A stretch of 64,000 bases of DNA from Allohahella marinimesophila (GTDB taxonomy: Bacteria; Pseudomonadota; Gammaproteobacteria; Pseudomonadales; Oleiphilaceae): the NCBI RefSeq assembly GCF_039538005.1, contig NZ_BAABBO010000001.1, forward strand, positions 620,001 to 684,000, read 5' to 3'. Shown piece by piece: positions 43,359-52,095 of the stretch. The notes under the pieces were generated by a model. That model saw nothing but the letters and a program-made list of their open reading frames with translations, did not search any database and was not told the DNA's origin. How positions within the stretch are numbered: the stretch's first letter is position 1; every line of letters starts with the position of its first letter. The position numbers and the translations under genes were made by a program.

Positions 43359-46274
43359 ATGGTAGTTTCCAGTCTTTTGATGCTGACCGGCATATGTATC
43401 ATGGCCTCCGTGGCCCATGCCCTGGCGGCATTGCGACGCCCCTATGATCCCACCCAGGGGCTTTTCGCGGGAATGTGCCTGGCAGTTGTGGCTTACGGTA
43501 TTTCGCAGGTCGTCTGCTTCACCTCATACGACGAAGCCGCTTACCTGCTTGGCTTGAAAGTCAATATATTCAGTGTCTGCATCTTCTTCGCCTTCTACGG
43601 GCCATTCATCCAACGTTATACCGGACGGGGCTCTATCCGCCTTCTGCAGGTCGTGAGTGCAATCTATGCAGTGCTGGCGATAATCAACCTGTCGAAAGAT
43701 CACAGCCTTCAGTTCGATTCCGTCATCGAGCTCTATCAGTTCGAATTGCCCTGGGCAGAATCAGTCACACTGGCTGCGGGTTCGATCAGTCTGAGCATGA
43801 AGGTCGCGGTGTTGCTGACCTTCTGTGTATTGCTCTACGGCGTCTATGCGCTGACGCGCCTGTGGTGGCAAACCCGCTCCGGGGCCGTGATTGCCATGCT
43901 CTGTGCTGCGCTACTGTTTCTTGCAGCGACAGTGCAGGGTGCGATGGTTCGACTGGGGCTGATGGACTTCATCCATCTGGCGCCGTTTGTCTTTCTGCTC
44001 ATGCCGCTCATCATGGGCACTGCCTTGAACAGGGAGTCTTTCCAGCGCCTTCAGGCTTCCGAACGTCGATTCAGGTCCCTTGTCGAGCAATCACCGTTCA
44101 GCATTCAGGTGCTCACACCCGACGGCAAGACCCGACAGGTCAACTCAGCCTGGGAGCAGTTGTGGGGGCTGACTAAAGAAGATATGGCGTCTCACCAATT
44201 GCTGGAAGATCCCCAACTCATTGAAAAAGGCGCGATGCCTTATCTGCTCAAGGGCTTCGGTGGCGTGGCAACGGAAATTCCGCCGCTGGTTTACAATCCC
44301 GCTGAAGATCCATATCTGGAAGGCCCGTCGCGCGATCGGTGGGTGGCAGCCTATATCTATCCCATCAAGGATGGCAGCGGCGATATCAGCGATGTGATCC
44401 TTATGCATCAGGATGTCACTGATAAAAAACGAACCGACGATGCCATGCAGCTAGTGGCCACCGCGGTCTCCTCATCGACTGTCGACGAATTCTTCGACAA
44501 ACTGGTGGTGAATATTGCCCAAGTCTTCGACGCCAGCGATGCCTTCATCGCCGTGACCGATGATCGGCTGGAGAACACGTTGAGAACACTGGCCTGGTCG
44601 GCGAGTGGTCGACTCGTTGGCGAACGCCTTATCCCCCTCGAAGCTTCTGCCTGTAAAGAAGTTCTCCAGATCGGGCAGTCGAAGTATTTCCATGAGGTTC
44701 GGCAGGATTATCCACAAGACAGCCTGCTTAGCGATCTTGGCACAACGGACTTCATTGCCACGCCGCTGCGCGACGCCAGGGGCAAGGTGATTGGGCTGAT
44801 AGCCCTGAGCGATACCCGCCCCCTGATGCATGTCGAAGAAAACACCAGAATCCTGGAGATTTTCGCTGCCCGTGCAGAGTCGGAACTGCAGCGGCAACAG
44901 GCCGAAGCGCATATTCGGCACATGGCTTATCACGATTATCTTACTGGACTACCTAATCGTGGCCAGCTGCAGGAGTGGCTCTCGGAAGCCAACGACACGA
45001 CAGCGGCGGTCGAGCCTCAAAACGCGCTTTTGCTCATCGATCTCGATCATTTCAAAACCATCAACGATGCGCTCGGTCATGAAGTCGGCGACGGGCTTCT
45101 CCAGTCTGTCGCCAGGCGTCTGCAGGATATTGCTGGCGCCGATGCCAGGGTGGCCCGCCTGGGTGGCGACGAATTCGTCGTCATGCTGACTGTGGAAGGG
45201 AGTGCTCAGCTTGCGGCTGTCAAGTTGGCCGAAGGTATATTGGAAGGTCTGTCTCAACTCCTGTATGTGGGTGAACGGACCTTCAGTGTCGGCGCGAGTA
45301 TTGGTGTTGCACTGTTTCCGATTGCTGGCAGTGGGGAGGCAGACATCCTGCGACATGCGGATCTCGCCTTATATGAGGCGAAAAAGTCCGGTCGCGGCAC
45401 TATCAATCTGTTTCGGCCCGCGCTGCAGGCAGCTGTAGCGAACAGGTTGCAGCTCGAAGAAGGGCTGAGAAACGCGCTCGGCAACGGTGAGCTGCAGCTG
45501 CGCTTTCAGCCGCAGCTTGGGCGATCGGTCGGTGTCATCGGCGCTGAGGTGCTGCTTCGTTGGAGACATCCTGAGCTTGGATATGTGTCACCGGTCGACT
45601 TCATACCGGTTGCGGAAGAGACGGGTGGTATCCACGCCATTGGCACCTGGGTGCTCACCGAGTCGTGTCGGCATCTTAGCGAATGGGCTCGTCAAGCGGT
45701 GCCTTTTACAGGGCATCTATCGATAAACGTCAGCGCCTGGCAGTTTTCACGGCCCGATTTCGTCTCGCAAGTATTCGCAGCGCTGGCCGACTATCAGGTG
45801 CCCCCGCAGCGCTTGATGCTCGAGTTGACAGAGTCGGCACTGTTGTACGATCTGCAGGAAACTATCGAAAAACTCAGGGCACTACGCAATCATGGTGTCG
45901 GCATCGCGCTTGACGATTTCGGCACAGGCTATTCCTCACTGGCCTACCTGCGCGACCTGCCGCTTGATCAACTCAAGATCGACAAGTCGTTCATTGCTGA
46001 ACTCAGTGGCGAAATGGAGCATCCGCTTGTCGAGTCGATCATCGATATCGGCCGCAACATGGGGCTTGTCGTTGTCGCCGAAGGCGTTGAGACAGGATAC
46101 CATTGCCAGCGCCTCATCGAACTCGGCTGCGAAAGCTTTCAGGGCTATCTGTTTGCCAGACCTTTGACGGAGGAGGACTTCAGGGACTGGCTCGAAGAGG
46201 AGCATTCTGTTGTGTCTTTCGAGCAGATGCTGCCGATGCGACGACAAGACCCGACGCCGACTACCAGATCCTGA
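43359..46274 (+). CDS. Membrane GGDEF-EAL cyclic-di-GMP enzyme with PAS and GAF-like domains
   Basis: A 971-residue protein. Residues 1-225 carry about seven membrane helices (start MVVSSLLMLTGICIMASVAH), then a PAS domain (RFRSLVEQSPFSIQVLTPDG, ~235-355), a GAF-like domain (~370-515), a GGDEF domain with an intact LGGDEFVVML at about residue 601, and an EAL domain with ExLxR (EVLLRW), DDFGTGYSSLAYLR and a late AEGVET. Both active sites look intact, so it may make and degrade cyclic-di-GMP. The inhibitory RxxD site before GGDEF is absent. It senses something through the membrane or PAS/GAF part; the ligand is unknown. Confidence 0.92.
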   Translation: MVVSSLLMLTGICIMASVAHALAALRRPYDPTQGLFAGMCLAVVAYGISQVVCFTSYDEAAYLLGLKVNIFSVCIFFAFYGPFIQRYTGRGSIRLLQVVSAIYAVLAIINLSKDHSLQFDSVIELYQFELPWAESVTLAAGSISLSMKVAVLLTFCVLLYGVYALTRLWWQTRSGAVIAMLCAALLFLAATVQGAMVRLGLMDFIHLAPFVFLLMPLIMGTALNRESFQRLQASERRFRSLVEQSPFSIQVLTPDGKTRQVNSAWEQLWGLTKEDMASHQLLEDPQLIEKGAMPYLLKGFGGVATEIPPLVYNPAEDPYLEGPSRDRWVAAYIYPIKDGSGDISDVILMHQDVTDKKRTDDAMQLVATAVSSSTVDEFFDKLVVNIAQVFDASDAFIAVTDDRLENTLRTLAWSASGRLVGERLIPLEASACKEVLQIGQSKYFHEVRQDYPQDSLLSDLGTTDFIATPLRDARGKVIGLIALSDTRPLMHVEENTRILEIFAARAESELQRQQAEAHIRHMAYHDYLTGLPNRGQLQEWLSEANDTTAAVEPQNALLLIDLDHFKTINDALGHEVGDGLLQSVARRLQDIAGADARVARLGGDEFVVMLTVEGSAQLAAVKLAEGILEGLSQLLYVGERTFSVGASIGVALFPIAGSGEADILRHADLALYEAKKSGRGTINLFRPALQAAVANRLQLEEGLRNALGNGELQLRFQPQLGRSVGVIGAEVLLRWRHPELGYVSPVDFIPVAEETGGIHAIGTWVLTESCRHLSEWARQAVPFTGHLSINVSAWQFSRPDFVSQVFAALADYQVPPQRLMLELTESALLYDLQETIEKLRALRNHGVGIALDDFGTGYSSLAYLRDLPLDQLKIDKSFIAELSGEMEHPLVESIIDIGRNMGLVVVAEGVETGYHCQRLIELGCESFQGYLFARPLTEEDFRDWLEEEHSVVSFEQMLPMRRQDPTPTTRS

Positions 46275-46338
46275 TGGTCAGGCAGCCAGCGCTCTGCTAC
46301 ATTCTCGCCGAAATATTCTCCACTCAGGAAAACCTGCA

Positions 46339-46656
46339 ATGAGTCAGTTCGATAACGTCAGTGTGTTGAAGAAGGCCAGTGTGTATTTCGATGGCAAGGT
46401 CATCAGCCATACCATCCTGTTTGCAGGTGGTGAAAAGAAGACGCTCGGTGTGATGCTCCCCGGCGAATACAGGTTCGGCACTGAGCAGCGTGAAAACATG
46501 GCCATTCAATCGGGGCAGGTTGAAGTCCGAATGCCTGACGCGGCTGCGTGGGTGGCCTACAAAGCCGGAGAGTCCTTCGACGTCCCAGCCAATTCCTCGT
46601 TCAATATCAGGGTACTGGAAGTAACAGACTACTGCTGCGCCTACTTCGCCGACTAA
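46339..46656 (+). CDS. ppnP: Pyrimidine/purine nucleoside phosphorylase PpnP (YaiE family)
   Basis: A 105-residue cupin-like protein that phosphorolyses nucleosides. Core: VYFDGKVISHTILFAGGEKK, GVMLPGEYRFGTEQRENMA and ESFDVPANSSFNIRVLE. The frame is open from 46210, but ATG at 46339 gives the usual MSQFDNVSV start, with AGGAAAA upstream. It ends 12 bp from the vWA-like gene on the opposite strand. Confidence 0.93.
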   Translation: MSQFDNVSVLKKASVYFDGKVISHTILFAGGEKKTLGVMLPGEYRFGTEQRENMAIQSGQVEVRMPDAAAWVAYKAGESFDVPANSSFNIRVLEVTDYCCAYFAD

Positions 46657-46668
46657 ACCAGAATACAA

Positions 46669-47487
46669 TCAGGGTATCTGGGCAAGCAGTTCTGGCTGGC
46701 CCCAGCCGAGTAATCTGGCGTTCGATTTCTCAAGATAAGCCGTCCAGAACTGCCGCAGACTATCCAGCACTGGCCGGGTGCGGTAGACACCGTCTGGCGA
46801 GTAGGCTGCGCCGATGATATAGATCTCCGCCTCTCGCCAATTGCTCAAGGCCCCCGCTGAAGCCGTAGTCGTCAGCGCGGCTTCGACCTCGAGCTCTGCC
46901 AGCTCTCCATTCCTGTAGAAACTGGCGGTCGCCGAATTTTCCAGCATGTCTGAAACAAGCAATACCACCCGGCGTGGTGCTGTTGAAACGGCAATCACAC
47001 TGTCACCAAACTCTGCCAGCGAGGCGGCCACTTCTGTTCGCGGTAAGCTGTCGTCAGCGCCATCCAGCGCGGTCTTGATGGCTTGATCGATACTGCGTCT
47101 GACCATTTTGCCCTGTCGTGCCATGCAACGGTCGAACTTGCGCAGCGAAGTCAGACTGGTGTGATAACGCGTGTCTTCGTCGAGCGGAACATCCGTGGCA
47201 CCACTCAGCGGCATCGAGGCGTAGTGACTTTGCGCATACGCGCTGAACGTCAGCAGCGTGAAACGATCACCAGGCTGAAGAAAGCCATTCACTGTCGCAT
47301 GGACGTGTCGCTTGAGCGCGACGTTGAGTTTCACAGTCTGGTCGATGATGACAATCAGTTCTCGGGCGCTGGCCTGAGCCTGTCTTGGCTTGTCCAGCAC
47401 GGTGTAGCATGAGGGGAAATCATCGCGCGCATCTGCACTGACCTGTGCGCTGATCAGGAGCAGAAGACAAAGGCCGAGTCTGATCAT
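46669..47487 (-). CDS. Secreted vWA-like protein, third gene of an uncharacterised operon
   Basis: A 272-residue protein from ATG at 47487, which overlaps the stop of the preceding gene by 4 bp (ATGA); the frame extends to 47640 but ATG is preferred. N-terminal signal peptide (MIRLGLCLLLLISAQVSADA). The remainder resembles a von Willebrand factor A fold: first strand ARELIVIIDQTVKL with Asp, PGDRFTLLTFSAYA, and late RRVVLLVSDMLENSATASFY. The DxSxS part of the MIDAS is altered (IIDQTVK), so metal-dependent binding is uncertain. Periplasmic location predicted. Family not recognised. Confidence 0.75.
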   Translation of the reverse strand: MIRLGLCLLLLISAQVSADARDDFPSCYTVLDKPRQAQASARELIVIIDQTVKLNVALKRHVHATVNGFLQPGDRFTLLTFSAYAQSHYASMPLSGATDVPLDEDTRYHTSLTSLRKFDRCMARQGKMVRRSIDQAIKTALDGADDSLPRTEVAASLAEFGDSVIAVSTAPRRVVLLVSDMLENSATASFYRNGELAELEVEAALTTTASAGALSNWREAEIYIIGAAYSPDGVYRTRPVLDSLRQFWTAYLEKSNARLLGWGQPELLAQIP

Positions 47488-49055
47488 GACCGGGGCCTGC
47501 CTTTTCGAAAAGCTGGTTCGCCCTGAAGCATGTTGAGCGCCGCTTCTTCGGATAGTCCGGCTGCTGAAAACTGTCGGGTGCGGTGCTTCAGCAAGGCAGA
47601 TATCGTCCGTTCCCGACTCCAGCCGAAGCGTGACATCCATGAAAGAATTTCAGCCTCGTCCAGGTTATCGGACTGATTGGCGGCGTGCGCGGCCAGCCCT
47701 GGCGTCGAAACGATCTGCAAGCCACCTCGACTCCTGGTTTCGGTAGCCCTTGCGTCAGCAGCTTGGGTGGCTGGAGGTCGAGATCCACAATCATGTTCAA
47801 GCCATGACTGAAAAGTGCGTCCGCCAGTGTGCTGCAGCAAATCCAGCTTTTCGGGAGATACGCCCCGGGATTCAGCGCGATTCAGCATTCGGCTTTGCAG
47901 GTTTTCCAGTGCGGCCTGCGCTGACATCAGGACATCTGTCCGCTTTCGCTCGTGATAATCCAGGAATTGCTGCCGGGTTCTGAAGCGCCCAATCGTCGAG
48001 CGCGCTGTCGCCGCTTCACGGGCAGCGAAGCCGGTACGGTAACCCATGATAATGCTGAGAATCTGCAAAAATACGAAGATAACGGCCAGAACCAGAAATG
48101 TACCCCAGCCTGCTTTCAGATCGGCATGTCGACTGGCTTCATCAAGTTGCTGATCTATCGCTCGCTGCTCGGTTTCCAGCTCGGCCGGCACGTAGAGTTC
48201 GGTGTACAGGTCTGTCGATGGCGCAGCCAGGGACGGCCCAACCCGTTGCTGCTCCAGATTGTCCTGCTCGAGAACCTGGCCGCGAACATAGGTCGCTCCA
48301 ATCGCGATGAGAATGACCATGATCACCGTAGCGATGGTGATCCGGTAGGTCGGAGTGATATCGGCGTTGGTCTGCAGCCGATTCAGCAGCTGACACCAGG
48401 CTGGTTCATGATTGTCGGCATCTTCATTGGCCAGCGACACCTGGGTATTGGGCTCGAGCTGTTCTTCACTGGCACCACTCTGGCGGAACCAGATGCGGAT
48501 CTTTCTGACGAGATCGTTATGGTGCAGCTCATGGCCACTGTAATGCGTCATGTACACCAGCAGCACCGATACCAGGAGGGCGATGCCCACTGCGCCCTGT
48601 TGTTTCAGCGCTTCGCTGGCACCAGGCAGGGTGTAGCCAGCCAGCACGTAGGAAAAGCCAATAGCCTCGAGGAACACCATGATGGCAATGACAGACCATC
48701 CCGGTATGCTGAGGCGTTGACGCCCAAGCTCCTGGCATTTCCGCAGATAGCTGACGCTCTGATCGTAAGCGTTGACTCGTCGGTCCAGATCGATGGCATG
48801 AGCTCTGAACGCACGACAGAGCGCGTGTTCGGCGCGGAACCAGCCGCTTGCCGGGTCGTGACTCAACTGTCGTGACAGCCGGGCAGACAGACCAAGAACG
48901 GGGACATTGATACGTAGTTTCAACCAGAACAGTGCCATGGTGTCGCGGAAGCGAATAAGCGCCAATGCCACCAATAGACCGGTGAGAAGCGCTATCTCCA
49001 CCATGAGGTCCTGAAAAACTGCTAGAAAGGCCCACGAGACATTCATTGCTGCCAT
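47484..49055 (-). CDS. Polytopic membrane protein of unknown function, second gene of the same operon
   Basis: A 523-residue protein with about five membrane helices (for example VEIALLTGLLVALALIRF near 18-37, SVIAIMVFLEAIGFSYVLAGY near 120, GAVGIALLVSVLLVYMTHY near 155, IATVIMVILIAIGATYV near 250, FLVLAVIFVFLQILSIIMGY near 340). Cytoplasmic-looking regions are polar; after residue 360 there is a charged helical stretch and a C-terminal segment with DEAEILSWMSRFGWSRERTI, reminiscent of UBA-like helices. No catalytic motif is recognised. Overlaps the upstream gene by 13 bp and the downstream one by 4 bp, so all three are translationally coupled. Confidence 0.75.
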   Translation of the reverse strand: MAAMNVSWAFLAVFQDLMVEIALLTGLLVALALIRFRDTMALFWLKLRINVPVLGLSARLSRQLSHDPASGWFRAEHALCRAFRAHAIDLDRRVNAYDQSVSYLRKCQELGRQRLSIPGWSVIAIMVFLEAIGFSYVLAGYTLPGASEALKQQGAVGIALLVSVLLVYMTHYSGHELHHNDLVRKIRIWFRQSGASEEQLEPNTQVSLANEDADNHEPAWCQLLNRLQTNADITPTYRITIATVIMVILIAIGATYVRGQVLEQDNLEQQRVGPSLAAPSTDLYTELYVPAELETEQRAIDQQLDEASRHADLKAGWGTFLVLAVIFVFLQILSIIMGYRTGFAAREAATARSTIGRFRTRQQFLDYHERKRTDVLMSAQAALENLQSRMLNRAESRGVSPEKLDLLQHTGGRTFQSWLEHDCGSRPPATQAADARATETRSRGGLQIVSTPGLAAHAANQSDNLDEAEILSWMSRFGWSRERTISALLKHRTRQFSAAGLSEEAALNMLQGEPAFRKGRPRS

Positions 49056-49699
49056 TCCTTTGTGTTATCCGATATGAAGCGTCGAAGATCCAGTGTTTTG
49101 GTATAAAGCGTGCCAGCCTTTCTGAAATAGAGCCTGCTGGCTCTGGCGGCTGACTCTGACTTATTTGGCATCAGGATATCGAGGCAGTGCAGGCCGGCGT
49201 GTTGGTGAAAGAAGCCCGTCAACAGAAGACCCTTGGAGGTGTTCACTGCGATCAGGTTCAGAAGGTTTTCCCGCAACAGGGCAGTGCCAGAAGCATCGTA
49301 TATGGTAAGGCTGGGCTGCCCAACCGTCGCCAGGCTGCCTCGAAGCACACGTAGATCCCGAATCGCATAGAGCTGATCATCACTGCGACCCATCCAGACG
49401 CTCCCATTCAGCCCGGGCCAGTAGTTCGACAAGGATGGTTCGAACAGTTCAGGGAAAGACAGGGCTGGAAAAGATGGGCCGGCGACTGGCCACCTGTTTT
49501 GATAGCATGGTGGTATGAGTGCTGCTGCGTCGGCACCAGACTTGAGACTTCGCTCAGGGCCAAGCGCCTGGCCATTGAGCACGGGCAGTGCCATGTCAGT
49601 TCTGTCGACTGGCGTTTCGACGGTAGCGTCGAACAGTAAATCGTCGGCAAGACTGTACTGGCTGCCAAGCATGACCAGCGCAAGCGTAAGCGCTTTCAC
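49043..49699 (-). CDS. Secreted protein of unknown function, first gene of the operon
   Basis: A 218-residue protein with a signal peptide (MKALTLALVMLGSQYSLADD). Mature part contains WPGLNGSVWMGRSDDQLYAI, which hints at a beta-rich fold, and two or three Cys residues (one in IPPCYQNRW, one in GLHCLDIL). No family is recognised. Its 3' end overlaps the membrane protein gene by 13 bp. A CGCTCACT/AGTGAAGCG imperfect inverted repeat (49771-49791) is about 70 bp upstream. Confidence 0.72.
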   Translation of the reverse strand: MKALTLALVMLGSQYSLADDLLFDATVETPVDRTDMALPVLNGQALGPERSLKSGADAAALIPPCYQNRWPVAGPSFPALSFPELFEPSLSNYWPGLNGSVWMGRSDDQLYAIRDLRVLRGSLATVGQPSLTIYDASGTALLRENLLNLIAVNTSKGLLLTGFFHQHAGLHCLDILMPNKSESAARASRLYFRKAGTLYTKTLDLRRFISDNTKEWQQ

Positions 49700-49870
49700 G
49701 CGGCTGCTCGTCGAAGTATGGAGCCGCTGCTCTGAATATGGTTCACTGCCGGCGCCTGATTATTGACCAGCGCTCACTATACAGTGAAGCGTCGTAGTGG
49801 CGAGCGGGCGGGAACCTAATTTTGCAATTGTTTACAATTCCGCCAGTGTCACGACGCTGGTGAGCTTGAG

Positions 49871-50212
49871 CTAGCGAACTTTGACGCGATAACCGAGGGC
49901 TTCAAGGAGGGGTGAAAGCTTGCTGCGCTGGTCGCCCTGCATCTCTATTGTCCAGTCCTTGACGCTACCCCCAACACCACACTGCTTCTTCATCTGCTTG
50001 GACAGTGTGTCCAGGCCCGGCTTATCCAGTCCCAGGCCTTGCACGAGCGTGACGCCTTTGCCCTTGCGACCTTTGGTATCCAGAGAGATGAGGACCACCT
50101 CCGCGGCGGGCGGTGTCGCCTCACCACAGATGCATTGTTCCTGAGGCTGTTCGCAATCTGGACACATACGGCCCTGATCAGTGCTGTAAACCAATCTTGA
50201 ATTTTTTGACAT
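49871..50212 (-). CDS. yciH: SUI1/YciH-family translation initiation factor
   Basis: A 113-residue protein with an N-terminal Zn-ribbon-like part (MCPDCEQPQEQCICG) and the SUI1 domain (RKGKGVTLVQGLGL ... KKQCGVGGSVKDWTIEMQGD). Bacterial YciH promotes fidelity of translation initiation. ATG at 50212 (GTG at 50215 is possible). It is divergent from ureD, with about 70 bp between them. Confidence 0.93.
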   Translation of the reverse strand: MSKNSRLVYSTDQGRMCPDCEQPQEQCICGEATPPAAEVVLISLDTKGRKGKGVTLVQGLGLDKPGLDTLSKQMKKQCGVGGSVKDWTIEMQGDQRSKLSPLLEALGYRVKVR

Positions 50213-50284
50213 CACTTACTTTTCTGACGACTATCGGAGCGCTGATTCTAGCAAAGGACTGTCTGTAGTGCTTGAGGAAAAGTG

Positions 50285-51265
50285 ATGATGAATGGTGGTC
50301 TCGCATTATCGAAGACTGACAGCAGTTCAGCAAGGCCGCTGGGGCAACCAGAGGTCGCCGAGCGGAGCTGGCTGGCCGAACTGCACCTGCGCTATCGCCC
50401 CGATCGCAGTGGCCTGAAGACAGTGGCCGATCTGCTCTCGGTGTCTGGTCCCCTCAAGGTGCAGCGCGGCTTTTATCCAGAAATTCGATCAGCGGACTGT
50501 CGTGGCGGTACGTCTGTCTGCCACAGCTATCTCTTACATCCACCAGGTGGCGTCGTTAGTGGCGACAGGCTGGCGATCGATGTCAGTGTCGAAACAGGCG
50601 CCCGTGCGCTGTTGACGACCACTTCAGCTACGCGGATTTATCGGGTGGATGAGCGGCGAGTGCCGCAGCGACAGAAGCTGAGATTCGAAGTCGCTGCCGA
50701 GGGCTCTCTGGAATGGCTTCCTCTGGAAAACATCTTCTTCACGGGGAGTCGAGCCGAATTCGATACCGATATCATTCTTCATCACCGAGCTGGGCTGTTT
50801 TACCGGGAAGTTACCTGTCTTGGCCGTCCGGCGAGTGGCGTCCACTTTCACGAGTCTCCCGACAGCGCCCTGCGACAGAATCTGCGTCTCCTGACTGCCG
50901 ATGGCCGGCCGATTCATGAGGAGCGCATAAGGCTTCACGCAGGCAATATGCGTAACCGGGCGCAGATGGGCGATTTCAGCGTTACGGGAAGCCTTCTGGT
51001 TCACGGCTTTGCCGATGAGCATCTCGATGCCTTCAGCGGCGCGGTGCGTGCCAGTCTTCTGGATGATTTGCGAGACGACATCAGTGCTGCCTTTCCGCAG
51101 TCCTCGGGCTGCCTGGCGTTGACCACTAAGCCGGGCCTGCTCATCGGTCGCTATCTCGGCCATGAGAGCGGCGAAGCTACAGCCTTTTTCGACTTGTTGT
51201 GGCGGCGGCTTCGGCCTGCCGTGCTTGGACGCGTGGCCACGGCTCCCCGTATCTGGGCCACCTGA
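50285..51265 (+). CDS. ureD: Urease accessory protein UreD (UreH)
   Basis: Scaffold that recruits UreFG to apo-urease. About 326 residues. Evidence: AELHLRYRPDRSGLKTVADL, PGGVVSGDRLAIDVSVETGA, ALLTTTSATRIYRVD, and ESPDSALRQNLRLLTADG; the length is normal. The start is one of three adjacent codons (GTG 50282, ATG 50285, ATG 50288) after GAGGAAA. First gene of the urease cluster; 182 bp separate it from ureA. Confidence 0.95.
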   Translation: MMNGGLALSKTDSSSARPLGQPEVAERSWLAELHLRYRPDRSGLKTVADLLSVSGPLKVQRGFYPEIRSADCRGGTSVCHSYLLHPPGGVVSGDRLAIDVSVETGARALLTTTSATRIYRVDERRVPQRQKLRFEVAAEGSLEWLPLENIFFTGSRAEFDTDIILHHRAGLFYREVTCLGRPASGVHFHESPDSALRQNLRLLTADGRPIHEERIRLHAGNMRNRAQMGDFSVTGSLLVHGFADEHLDAFSGAVRASLLDDLRDDISAAFPQSSGCLALTTKPGLLIGRYLGHESGEATAFFDLLWRRLRPAVLGRVATAPRIWAT

Positions 51266-51272
51266 CTCTGCG

Positions 51273-51298
51273 CGCACCAAAAAGAGGCTGTCGCACCA
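51273..51298. promoter_or_regulatory. Repeated CGCACCA motif upstream of ureA
   Basis: CGCACCA occurs at 51273-51279 and again at 51292-51298 (19 bp apart), in the 182-bp gap between ureD and ureA. It resembles a half of NtrC-type sites (GCACCA), which would fit nitrogen regulation of urease, but no complete palindrome or sigma-54 promoter was found. The rest of the gap shows no clear promoter. Confidence 0.3.
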
Positions 51299-51447
51299 TT
51301 TAAGCGCATGAATGCTATCGATTTTGAACCATATTGATGCCGCTTTGGGTGGCGGCGTGATTGTCTCTGGTCAGCTTCTTCAAGCCTTGCTAATGTTGGC
51401 TTTTTCCAGCCCGACACAGGGCCGACACCTGAATCAGGAAGTCCTTC

Positions 51448-51750
51448 ATGGATCTGAGTCCCAGAGAAAAAGACAAGCTGCTGATCTTCACGGCTGCGTT
51501 GCTGGCGGAGCGACGCAAGGCGAGGGGGCTGAAACTGAATTATCCGGAGGCCATCGCCTACCTGAGCGCGGCCATCATGGAGGGCGCACGAGATGGCAGG
51601 ACCGTAGCGGAGCTGATGAGCTACGGCCAGACCCTGCTGAGCGTCGACGATGTGATGGAAGGTATTGCCGACATGATCCATGACGTGCAGGTAGAGGCCA
51701 CCTTTCCCGACGGCACGAAACTGGTGACCGTGCATGATCCCATTCGCTAG
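51448..51750 (+). CDS. ureA: Urease gamma subunit
   Basis: Smallest structural subunit, 100 residues: MDLSPREKDKLLIFTAALLA, LNYPEAIAYLSAAIMEGARD, VEATFPDGTKLVTVHDPI are typical. ATG 51448 preceded by AGGAAG. Followed by ureB after 39 bp. Confidence 0.98.
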   Translation: MDLSPREKDKLLIFTAALLAERRKARGLKLNYPEAIAYLSAAIMEGARDGRTVAELMSYGQTLLSVDDVMEGIADMIHDVQVEATFPDGTKLVTVHDPIR

Positions 51751-51789
51751 TTTGACCTCTTTGAATTTCACCCTGCGAAGGAGCTTGCC

Positions 51790-52095
51790 ATGATACCCGG
51801 AGAGTACCGACTTGCCGAAGGCGATATCGTTCTGAACGAAGGCCGCCGCACTTGTACAGTCAGTGTCGTCAATCATGGTGATCGACCGGTGCAGGTCGGA
51901 TCGCACTATCACTTCTTTGAAGCCAACCCGGCGCTGGACTTCGATCGTGCGAAGGCACGTGGGATGCGACCAAATCTGCCTGCCGGGACTGCCATTCGCT
52001 TCGAGCCTGGGCAGCGACGTGACATCGAACTGGTTGAGTATGCAGGCAAGCGAGAAATCTACGGCTTCCGCGGCGACATCATGGGAGCACTGTAG
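51790..52095 (+). CDS. ureB: Urease beta subunit
   Basis: 101 residues: MIPGEYRLAEGDIVLNEGR, QVGSHYHFFEANPALDFDR, RFEPGQRRDIELVEYAGKR. ATG 51790 after AAGGAG. Its stop codon is immediately followed by the ureC start, so the subunits are translated together. Confidence 0.98.
   Translation: MIPGEYRLAEGDIVLNEGRRTCTVSVVNHGDRPVQVGSHYHFFEANPALDFDRAKARGMRPNLPAGTAIRFEPGQRRDIELVEYAGKREIYGFRGDIMGAL

Noticed and set aside
43355..43360. Perfect TATAAT overlapping the start codon of the GGDEF-EAL gene
   Set aside because: No -35 element at suitable distance and it would give a transcript starting inside the gene.
51340..51447. Possible sigma-54 promoter before ureA
   Set aside because: GG and GC elements were not found at the required distance; the closest pair is one base short.
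51312..51683. Open frame across the ureD-ureA gap and into ureA
   Set aside because: Overlaps ureA in another frame; no ribosome site and no conserved features.
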